Shown here piece by piece: positions 23,722-29,553 of a DNA stretch of 29,553 bases. The position numbers and the translations under genes were made by a program. How positions within the stretch are numbered: the first letter of the stretch is position 1; each line of letters begins with the position of its first letter. Source of the DNA: CAZKRU01 sp964555235 (lineage in GTDB: Bacteria; Verrucomicrobiota; Verrucomicrobiia; Methylacidiphilales; CAMAQI01). The stretch lies in assembly GCA_964555235.1 (NCBI GenBank), contig CAZKRU010000053.1:1-29553 (forward strand), given 5' to 3'. The notes below the pieces were generated by a model, which saw nothing but the letters and a program-made list of their open reading frames with translations, was not told where the DNA came from and searched no databases.

Positions 23722-26040
23722 ATGAACCGACCTGAGCCCCATTCTTTCTACAAACGTGCGACGATCTTACTCGGTTCGGGCCTTCTGGTGGCGCTTTGTC
23801 TACACCTCTCGGCAGGACAGGCATTGGAGACAAAGGCAACCGATCTGGCGATTGCGATTCGAAACCAAATCTTTTCCACGCGTGAATCCTCGGAGAACCT
23901 CGTCTTTGCGGCAATTGATGCAAACTCACTGCGTCCCGGGGCATCGCCCCATTCCTTTCCATGGAATCAAGGAGGCTGGCTGACTCGTGAGAATTGGTCA
24001 CTCGGGCTACAGCTTTTTAAGGAATATTATCGTCCCCGCGTCGTTGCCTATCATCTGCGTTTTCCTGAAATCGCCCATGCTCCCATCGTTACTTCAGAAG
24101 ATACACAGGAACGACTCAAGCTGATTCAAGACCTCGAAAAGGTCGGAGCGCTGGAGTTTCAGCAGCGACTCTGGGAGTTGGCGCAACTTCGCGAACAACA
24201 GATTGCCGCGCCGATTCCAGTCTTTGGTTTTGATATCAGCTCGGGCTTCGGGGGTTCACTGTCGCCAATGGAAGCCGCCGCGCAAACGCTTCAGGCTCAA
24301 TCGATTTTCGAAGCGATCCGGCTTCCCGAGGGAGCGGTTCTCGGGAGTTTTCAAAAAGAGCCGATCATGATTGGAGCGGCTTCACCGCGTTTTCCAGGGG
24401 AGGAAATTCTTCAGGCGCCGATTCTCCTCGGGTCATTTGATTTTCCGCGCGATTTTGACGGAAAAATCCGGAGGATTCCCCTGGTCCAGGCCTGCCGTTT
24501 CGCCTCGATGCCCAACCGGACGATCTATCTTCCCGGATTTCCGCTCTCCGTTCTCTTGGCGCATCTCGAAATCTCTCCCAAGCAGCTCAGTCCCTTCGGA
24601 GGCGCCAAGCCGACCATTGAGGTCATTCCCGGAGAGCTTGTCCGAATCGAAACGATGAGCAGTCGTTGGGAAATTCCGATTGATGAAAATGGAGCGCTCC
24701 GCCTGAATCCACGCTGCAAGACCCCTCTCATGCTCTCGTATGTGCAGCTTTTAGATGATGGACTTTTTGCTGCGGGTCGGGCGGTTCAACCGCGGCCCTC
24801 GGCCCTTCAGGATAAAATCGTTTTTATTGCGCCCACCTTTTCCGAGGGATCGCCCCTTCCCGAAGAGACCATTGCGGCGTGGACGGCCATTAATCAGATT
24901 CTTCGAAGAGATCCGCTCCAAACTCTGCCGGTCTGGATTCAAGGATTTCTGATGGTGATCATCAGTCTTCTCACGCTTTTGGCGCTGACGCTTGTTCGAG
25001 TTTCCAAGACGAGATATGCGGTGATTGGATCTGCGCTCGCCTATTTTCTCGTCGTTGGATCGGCTTTTTTTCTCAAAGGATGGATGTTGCCGACGATTTT
25101 TCCGTTCTTCTGGTTTGTGTTGATTTTTGGATTTGAATATTACGTCGTTCCGCCCCCTGTCGTGGAGACCCCTGCGGCTCCTCCCCCGGAACCGGTGGCT
25201 CCGGCAACTCCAGTGACGGGATTTCGCCTGCGAAAATCAGGAACCGAAATTCCACCTGCCGTTTTACGTGGGATTCAAGCGGAGGCGTTGATTTTGGCTT
25301 CGGGATGGAGCGGGCTGACGGAATTATCCCAAAGTGCGGAGCCGATGGCGGTGGCGCATCTCTTGAGACAATTTCAAAGTCGCCTGCATGACAAAATAAA
25401 AGCAACCCCCGGGGCGTCGGAACTTTTGGATGGGGAGCGACTCTTGATCAGTTGGGGAGCATTGGATCAGTCCGACCAGCATCCGCTCGCGGCATGTCGG
25501 ATGGCCTTGGCACAATTTGAAATCATTGAGGCGCTCCGACCGACAACCCCGCTTCTGCGTGAGTTCCCGATTCAACTTCAATCGGCACTCCATCGAGGAA
25601 CGGTTACTGCCGGGCAACTCGGTCCGGAGAACCGGGTCGGAATTCTGGGCCCCGGAGTCGATTTTGTCTGGCGTCTGCAATCGCTCAATCGTACTTATGG
25701 AACTTCTATCCTTCTGACGGATTCGCTCTTTAACGACGTTCAGGACGAGATTGTGGTCCGGGTCGTTGATCGGGTGATGTTTCACGGAAAATTGGAAACG
25801 CTTTATGAATTGATCAGTCTTGTTTCGCCAAGATCCGAACCCCCGGCATGGATCGCCTCGTATCACGAAGCCCTTTCGCTTTATTGGGAACGTCAGTGGG
25901 ATCAAGCGATCGCCCGATTTCAAGCGATTCAAAAACTCCGTCCGGAAGGGGATTCGGTCAGTCTTCTCATGATTCAGCGGTCTCAATTTTTCCGACAGAA
26001 TCCTCCTTCCAATACTTGGCAAGGGGAACCTCCAACCTAA
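23722..26040 (+). CDS. CHASE2-domain membrane protein with degenerate class III cyclase domain
   Basis: The 772 aa protein has an N-terminal membrane helix (about 13-30), a large extracytoplasmic CHASE2 sensor (about 35-400), three membrane helices (about 403-476), a Pro/Ala linker (478-497) and a cyclase homology domain (about 500-700). The C-terminal YHEALSLYWERQWDQAIARF is a helical repeat typical of CHASE2 cyclases. In the cyclase domain the first metal Asp is replaced (ILASGWSGLT), the second is Glu (DGERLLISWG), and the Asn before the conserved Arg is Asp (VDFVWRL). It is probably not a cyclase but a sensor or regulator. Start at ATG 23722, divergent from tatC by 99 bases. Confidence 0.85.
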   Translation: MNRPEPHSFYKRATILLGSGLLVALCLHLSAGQALETKATDLAIAIRNQIFSTRESSENLVFAAIDANSLRPGASPHSFPWNQGGWLTRENWSLGLQLFKEYYRPRVVAYHLRFPEIAHAPIVTSEDTQERLKLIQDLEKVGALEFQQRLWELAQLREQQIAAPIPVFGFDISSGFGGSLSPMEAAAQTLQAQSIFEAIRLPEGAVLGSFQKEPIMIGAASPRFPGEEILQAPILLGSFDFPRDFDGKIRRIPLVQACRFASMPNRTIYLPGFPLSVLLAHLEISPKQLSPFGGAKPTIEVIPGELVRIETMSSRWEIPIDENGALRLNPRCKTPLMLSYVQLLDDGLFAAGRAVQPRPSALQDKIVFIAPTFSEGSPLPEETIAAWTAINQILRRDPLQTLPVWIQGFLMVIISLLTLLALTLVRVSKTRYAVIGSALAYFLVVGSAFFLKGWMLPTIFPFFWFVLIFGFEYYVVPPPVVETPAAPPPEPVAPATPVTGFRLRKSGTEIPPAVLRGIQAEALILASGWSGLTELSQSAEPMAVAHLLRQFQSRLHDKIKATPGASELLDGERLLISWGALDQSDQHPLAACRMALAQFEIIEALRPTTPLLREFPIQLQSALHRGTVTAGQLGPENRVGILGPGVDFVWRLQSLNRTYGTSILLTDSLFNDVQDEIVVRVVDRVMFHGKLETLYELISLVSPRSEPPAWIASYHEALSLYWERQWDQAIARFQAIQKLRPEGDSVSLLMIQRSQFFRQNPPSNTWQGEPPT

Positions 26041-26165
26041 AGCGGGTGTTGAATATGAGCATTTCCTTCTGATTGGAAGTCTCTTGGTTCTTCTGAGCGC
26101 TGCAAGCGGTTCTAGTTATTATCAACTTGCTATAGACCGCAACACAACGCTAAGCGGTGTGGGAC

Positions 26166-26444
26166 CTAGTGTACTGAGTCCAAAATATTGTATCTTATGC
26201 CAGAAGGGATTTTGTCCGCAATTCGAGGCGTGAGTGCCGGGTTTTATCTGAACGATAAGACCCAAGCGAACAACGAAGAAGACGGCCAAAAGAACTCTGG
26301 CCCCAAGGGTTGCAGTGAAAAAGGCCCGCCCCCGGCGTTGCTCGTCGCTCACAGATCGCTGCGGATAGGCTCACTCCTCTCGCCTTGGGTTCGGGCCTTT
26401 TTGACTGCAACATAAGATGCACTATTTTGGACTCAGTACACTAG
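26166..26444. mobile_element. MITE-like element, 279 bp with 34-bp terminal inverted repeats
   Basis: The ends 26166-26199 and 26411-26444 are inverted copies matching in 32 of 34 positions; each begins CTAGTGTACTGAGTCCAAAA when read inward. The interior has no transposase reading frame. The outermost CTAG at both ends is palindromic and could be the target duplication, which would fit elements that duplicate TA or YTAR targets. It is probably a non-autonomous derivative of a DNA transposon or IS, mobilised in trans. The parent family is not identified. Confidence 0.83.
26309..26411. repeat. Internal inverted repeat of the MITE-like element
   Basis: Arms 26309-26328 (GTTGCAGTGAAAAAGGCCCG) and 26392-26411 pair in 19 of 20 positions around a 63-base centre. 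The right arm abuts the element's right terminal repeat, so about the last third of the element can fold as a long hairpin. Confidence 0.8.
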
Positions 26445-26479
26445 ACGCTCTTCCTGCCATTACGCGCAGAAGGGCAGTT

Positions 26480-27160
26480 TTAGCCTTCCATCTGGTCAAA
26501 ACGTTGACGGTGGAGGACGCCATCTAAAAAGTCGTAGTGTTGAGGAATGATCTGGCGCGGATTCAAGGCTCTGATTTTTGCCTCACTGGATGGTAGGTAC
26601 TCTGGAACGCTATTGAGAATGGCCGGGGGGCGGTGGACATTGAAGAAATAGCTGGCGAAGAGATCCCCGGAAAAGAGGAGGTCCTCTTTGCGGCTATAAA
26701 AACCGCAATGGCCTTCGGTATGCCCGGGAAGATGAACGACCTTGAGTCCGCCCCAAAACGGAAGCTCCATTTCGTCGCTTAAAAATTCATCAATCAGGAC
26801 ACTCTGATAGCGAAACAGAAATCGCCCGACGGCTTCCAGTCGTCCACACCATTGAGTGACGCCGCGATACGGATACGTGCCATCGATATGTTTTTGTTCA
26901 AGGGGATGCGCGTAGATTTTGGCGCCGGTCCAGGATTTCAGTCGCGCGAGATTTCCTGTGTGGTCGAGATGCCCATGGGTCAGCAGGATCGCACGGATCG
27001 ATTGCGGTTGCAGCCCGAGGCGCTTGAGCAAGGATCGAACCTGAAACCATTCACCGAAAAGGCCCGTATCAATCAGAACGCATTCATTCCCGTCGTGGAG
27101 TAAATGAAAACACCCGATGATTCCACGGATGGTATATAACCCTTGGGGGGAATTACTCAT
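26480..27160 (-). CDS. Metallo-beta-lactamase-fold hydrolase
   Basis: The 226 aa protein has the zinc-binding THGHLDH (61-67), His147 in PGHTEGH, Asp166 in FSGDLF and His208 in IPQHYD, the complete ligand set of glyoxalase II-type MBL enzymes. It begins with a short beta-strand region (IIGCFHLLHDGNECVLIDTG). It is likely cytoplasmic, as no signal peptide is visible. The substrate cannot be told; thioester hydrolysis or another hydrolase role is possible. It sits alone on the reverse strand between the MITE and the DUF2934 gene. Confidence 0.88.
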   Translation of the reverse strand: MSNSPQGLYTIRGIIGCFHLLHDGNECVLIDTGLFGEWFQVRSLLKRLGLQPQSIRAILLTHGHLDHTGNLARLKSWTGAKIYAHPLEQKHIDGTYPYRGVTQWCGRLEAVGRFLFRYQSVLIDEFLSDEMELPFWGGLKVVHLPGHTEGHCGFYSRKEDLLFSGDLFASYFFNVHRPPAILNSVPEYLPSSEAKIRALNPRQIIPQHYDFLDGVLHRQRFDQMEG

Positions 27161-27226
27161 GGTGCTTTAAGCCCAAATGGAGCCTGGAGTTGCTTTGATG
27201 TACTCGAAGCACCGTACCGACCAAAT

Positions 27227-27493
27227 TCAGAGCACCAACGCTTGAGCGATATCGAGAATTGATTTGCTGTTATGATGCTTTTTTGACGGCTTTGCAGGGA
27301 GCGTGAGCGTTCCGAGGGCATCCAAAGGGAGTTGCAATAGTTCGTATTCCGCCTGGAGCCAGTTGTCCAAGTCATAACCGTCCTGACGGCCGTTCTCGAC
27401 GTAGATTTCGTAGGCGCGTAAGGCGATGGCGGATTTGTTTGGGAGTTTTTTCTTCTCTGAACTTGTTGAAGTCAATTGCCTTGAAGTCGCCAT
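27227..27493 (-). CDS. DUF2934-domain protein
   Basis: The 88 aa protein has a basic N-terminus and a domain IALRAYEIYVENGRQDGYDL followed by DNWLQAEYELLQ, which matches the DUF2934 pattern of RAYEIW, GR and WLQAE. The family has no established function. The tail is Lys/Ser-rich with a hydrophobic end. It starts 66 bases upstream of the MBL gene on the same strand and may share a transcript with it. Confidence 0.75.
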   Translation of the reverse strand: MATSRQLTSTSSEKKKLPNKSAIALRAYEIYVENGRQDGYDLDNWLQAEYELLQLPLDALGTLTLPAKPSKKHHNSKSILDIAQALVL

Positions 27494-27581
27494 TGAGCCA
27501 ATTTAGTGCAACCTGGTGAAAAATGCAAGCGGCCCTTATACGTCAGGCGCGTCTCTGTTCAAAATAAAGCCCGATTTCCGA

Positions 27582-27658
27582 GGTAAACCCGGTTTTAACC
27601 GCCAAGCCCAGCCCGCAACACTTCGCGTAGCGATGCGGGCGGGACTCGACGGCCTCAA
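27582..27658 (+). repeat. Dispersed repeat copy split by a REP-like hairpin
   Basis: The left half 27582-27606 ends GGTTTTAACCGCCAAG and the right half 27644-27658 is ACTCGACGGCCTCAA. The same sequence is uninterrupted at 9511-9550. The 37-base insert between the halves is REP-like copy C. Confidence 0.82.
27607..27643. repeat. REP-like palindrome, copy C
   Basis: This 37-base insert has a perfect 7-base stem, GCCCGCA (27611-27617) with TGCGGGC (27634-27640), and an inner small stem TCGC/GCGA around GTA. It resembles copies A and B in the CCCGCAA arm and the GGCGGG end, but it is more diverged. Confidence 0.72.
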
Positions 27659-27817
27659 CAATCTGATTTGACGCGGTTCATTGCGCAGTTTGGGGGTTGA
27701 ACTGCGGAATGAAGGGGTTAACCCCTAAAAGCACCGTGATGATGTAATTAGAAAAAACTTGCGAACAGGGTGAGGAGTCGGCTTACTGGAGGCATTATTG
27801 AAAGATAATTGGTTTTT

Positions 27818-27889
27818 GCCGGATTAGCTCAGCGGTAGAGCAGCGGTTTTGTAAACCGTTGGTCATCGGTTCAATCCCGATATCCGGCT
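27818..27889 (+). tRNA. trnT: tRNA-Thr, anticodon TGT
   Basis: The cloverleaf is complete. Acceptor GCCGGAT pairs with ATCCGGC (27882-27888). The D stem is GCTC/GAGC, the anticodon stem GCGGT/ACCGT encloses loop TTTGTAA with TGT at 27850-27852, and the T arm is ATCGG-TTCAATC-CCGAT. The discriminator is T at 27889. No CCA is encoded. Confidence 0.95.
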
Positions 27890-27930
27890 GTTTGCGTTTT
27901 TGTTAGTGAAAAATAATGGAGAATGAGCAT

Positions 27931-28296
27931 ATGAAGAAAGTTTCCTGCCTCCTGTTGCTTTTGATTGCTGCATGCTCTCATCCTCCGGCAATTCCGCTCG
28001 ATACCATGTCATTTGAAGCTGAGGTGGTTTCGTATTCATCTTATAATCCCTCTCTCCAGCCTCAGTTTCCGCTCTATTCTGATCTCAACGACAAAACGAT
28101 TGGGCTCAGACTTCTTTCCGCCATACACAACCATCCTGAATATGCCGTTGGTTCGGTTATTTATATTGCTGTCAATGAGGATGATTTCTCAGGTTCACCT
28201 AAAGTACGAATCGGAAAAAGATACAAATTCCAGATGGACAAGTTTTCTGAGGATGAGAAGGTCTGGTGGGAAACAGAACTCAAACAGATTCCGTGA
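27931..28296 (+). CDS. Small predicted lipoprotein
   Basis: The 121 aa protein begins MKKVSCLLLLLIAACSHPP, a lipoprotein signal with lipobox LIAAC; Cys is residue 15. I do not recognise the mature part, which has mixed charge and includes NEDDFSGSPKVRIGKRYKFQ, perhaps a small beta-rich domain. The ATG at 27931 is preferred over 27916 because it begins the signal peptide and has GGAG about 9 bases ahead. It precedes the RDD gene by 27 bases, likely in one unit. Confidence 0.72.
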   Translation: MKKVSCLLLLLIAACSHPPAIPLDTMSFEAEVVSYSSYNPSLQPQFPLYSDLNDKTIGLRLLSAIHNHPEYAVGSVIYIAVNEDDFSGSPKVRIGKRYKFQMDKFSEDEKVWWETELKQIP

Positions 28297-28323
28297 AAAC
28301 ATTATCTAAAATCATACACTAAA

Positions 28324-28749
28324 ATGAAATTTGCTGGATTTTGGGTTCGCGTCGCTGCTGGCTTTATCGATTCGATACTAGTCTTCGTCATCATTATTTT
28401 ATACATCGTCTTGGTAGGTCGTTTCTGTGACCTTCTTGCTACAAGTTCGACCGTTAAAACAGTTCTTTCCATTTTTCTGCCGTTTTTCTTTATCCCGCCT
28501 TTGTATCTGGTTCTGATGAATTTTAAATGCGGCGCGACCTTCGGCAAAATGATTTTTTGCCTAAGAATTGTTACTTCTGACAATCAACCGATCGGGCTCA
28601 AGGCATCCATCTTGAGGTATCTTGGTACGATACTCAGTGTCAATATTTTAGTAATTGGTCATCTGATCATTCTTTTTGACCCAAAGAAACGAGCACTGCA
28701 TGACATTCTGTGTTCTACACTGGTAATCCAAGACAATCCAAACGCTTGA
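28324..28749 (+). CDS. RDD-family membrane protein
   Basis: The 141 aa integral membrane protein has the RDD landmarks: Arg9 and Asp16 in GFWVRVAAGFIDSILV, the GATFGKMIFCLRIV loop, and DPKKRALHDILCSTLVI at the end. About three hydrophobic helices are visible, including VFVIIILYIVLVG and VLSIFLPFFFIPPLYLVLM. Family members are proposed transporters or ion antiporters, but the role here is unknown. It follows the lipoprotein gene and ends 16 bases before the convergent reductase. Confidence 0.83.
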   Translation: MKFAGFWVRVAAGFIDSILVFVIIILYIVLVGRFCDLLATSSTVKTVLSIFLPFFFIPPLYLVLMNFKCGATFGKMIFCLRIVTSDNQPIGLKASILRYLGTILSVNILVIGHLIILFDPKKRALHDILCSTLVIQDNPNA

Positions 28750-28765
28750 TGATCTTTAAGCGTGA

Positions 28766-29553
28766 TCAAGCTGCGCGAAAGATTGGATTGCTGGGGGTGG
28801 CGAGTGCTTTGAGCTCTTTGAGTTCCGATTCTGTCAGTGGGGAAAGATTTGAGGCGAGATCGAGGGCGAGTCGGAAGAGGGATTCTTCACCGGGAGGGAG
28901 AGCTGCAGTGACGGATTGGTTAAGGGTGAAACGCAGGGCTAATTCGGCTTGATGACGATCTGTGAGCGGTTGATACCAGCATTTGGGATACTGTTTCCGG
29001 TCGGGATGATTTTCGGGCCATCGTTGAAAAGCCAACGCTTTGAGGGCGAGTCGGGCCAGGCCTTTGGATTGTGCTTTTTCCATGATCTGGGGACCGAAAT
29101 TTCCAGCGAAGTAGGTGGCGAAATTCACCGGAAAAAGAATGGAGTCGAAGTCAAAGCGATCCATTGCGGCGAAGGCGGCTTCGACGGAGTGAGCAGAAAA
29201 GCCGAGATATCGAACCTGGCCCGATTTTTTCGCTTCAATGAAAGTCTCCATCGCGCCTCCTTTCGTGAAGACGGAGTCGATGTCCTTGGCGGTTTCCGTG
29301 ACCGCGTGGAGTTGATAGAGGTCAAAATAATCCGTGCGGAGTGTTTTGAGGGACTGTTTGAGTTCCGCTGCGGATTCATCGCGGGTACGCTTGCCGGTTT
29401 TGCAGGCGAGAAAAACGTCCTTGCGATAAGGCTCCAGAGCCGGGCCCAATTTCACTTCGGCATCGCCGTACGCCGGGGCAACGTCAAAGTAATTCACGCC
29501 CCGTTCCACAAACTCAGCGACGACGCGGTTGGAGTGCTCCTGCTCGGCATTCA
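28766..29553 (-). CDS. Aldo/keto reductase, 5' end beyond the window
   Basis: The visible 262 codons encode an NADPH-type reductase barrel. The catalytic tetrad is present: Asp and Tyr in VNYFDVAPAYGDAE, Lys in FLACKTGKR, and His in LYQLHAV. FLGFSAHS-like YLGFSAHSVEAAF and PGEESLFRLALD are family blocks, and the tail is short. The frame stays open past the GTG at 29509 to the edge (AEQEHSNRVVAEFVERG), so the true start is outside. The substrate is unknown. Confidence 0.88.
   Translation of the reverse strand, partial: NAEQEHSNRVVAEFVERGVNYFDVAPAYGDAEVKLGPALEPYRKDVFLACKTGKRTRDESAAELKQSLKTLRTDYFDLYQLHAVTETAKDIDSVFTKGGAMETFIEAKKSGQVRYLGFSAHSVEAAFAAMDRFDFDSILFPVNFATYFAGNFGPQIMEKAQSKGLARLALKALAFQRWPENHPDRKQYPKCWYQPLTDRHQAELALRFTLNQSVTAALPPGEESLFRLALDLASNLSPLTESELKELKALATPSNPIFRAA

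Larger units (their letters stand above)
26041..26479. other. Gene-free interval holding a MITE-like element
   Basis: This 439-base stretch separates the convergent CHASE2 and MBL genes. Most of it is the inverted-repeat element at 26166-26444. Before it, 26041-26165 holds nothing I can name beyond GACCGCAACACAACGC near 26136, which is like the dispersed repeat. After it, CTGCC (26454) and GGCAG (26473) before four T could form a weak + strand terminator. Short open frames here mostly lie within the element and look non-coding. Confidence 0.7.
27494..27817. other. Gene-free interval with repeats and hairpins before tRNA-Thr
   Basis: It contains the REP-bearing dispersed repeat (27582-27658), a hairpin with arms 27677-27691 and 27699-27713 that pair in 13 of 15 positions, and a perfect palindrome GGGGTTAACCCC (27714-27725). 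A weak promoter-like GATAAT (27804-27809) precedes the tRNA. I see no gene. Confidence 0.65.

Noticed and set aside
23612..24001. Reverse-strand open frame of 129 codons just ahead of tatC, tested as a possible tatA
   Set aside because: It has no membrane helix or TatA pattern, and most of it lies antisense to the clear CHASE2 coding sequence.
26195..26422. Three overlapping small open frames on both strands near the MITE
   Set aside because: They lie within the inverted-repeat element, are mutually overlapping, and show no protein family pattern; not called as genes or transposase remnants.

Overview
The window looks like a chromosomal segment of a Gram-negative bacterium of the PVC superphylum, most likely Verrucomicrobiota. 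Three things suggest this: the tightly packed order kdsB-pyrG-kdsA-lptC-lptA-lptB (parts of which recur in chlamydiae), LptC/LptA-like proteins of a reduced type, and scattered short repeats and hairpins between genes. This placement is inference from gene order and protein style; no marker gene such as rRNA is present. Base composition is near 50% G+C by eye.

Region 1 (109-9230) is a lipopolysaccharide module. On the + strand kdsB, pyrG, kdsA, lptC, lptA and lptB overlap or nearly touch: they make KDO, supply CTP for its activation, and build the inner-membrane/periplasmic part of the LPS export machine. After a long imperfect palindrome and a reverse-strand polyprenyl diphosphate synthase come an MsbA-type lipid flippase and a GT9 heptosyltransferase-like gene.

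Region 2 (9262-9730) is a repeat-rich scar: an orphan antitoxin-like gene whose last codons and stop lie in a REP-like hairpin, a second hairpin, and copies of a degenerate dispersed repeat. A HAD hydrolase follows.

Region 3 (10378-20185, all - strand) is a surface-glycan cluster. In transcription order it holds an FkbM methyltransferase, a Wzt-type ABC ATPase with a glycan-binding tail, two GT2 enzymes, an asparagine synthase-like amidotransferase, a GT4 enzyme, another GT2, a membrane O-acyltransferase and a possible glycosyltransferase. Most junctions are 4-base ATGA overlaps, so it reads as one operon. No Wzm permease is present in the window. A divergent CDP-sugar-type epimerase (20292-21359) flanks it.

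Region 4 (21370-29553) is mixed: a vapBC toxin-antitoxin pair with a 25-base operator over its start codon, plsC-tatC, a CHASE2 protein with a decayed class III cyclase domain, a 279-bp MITE-like element with 34-bp terminal inverted repeats, an MBL hydrolase, a DUF2934 protein, another REP-like hairpin inserted in the dispersed repeat, tRNA-Thr(TGT), a small lipoprotein, an RDD membrane protein and an aldo/keto reductase cut by the window edge.

No CRISPR array, prophage, intact transposase gene or clearly new defence system is visible. The most informative non-standard signals are the mobile or repetitive elements: a matched empty and occupied REP site, the MITE, and the palindrome that starts at the lptB stop codon. 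Next come several enzymes with altered catalytic motifs.
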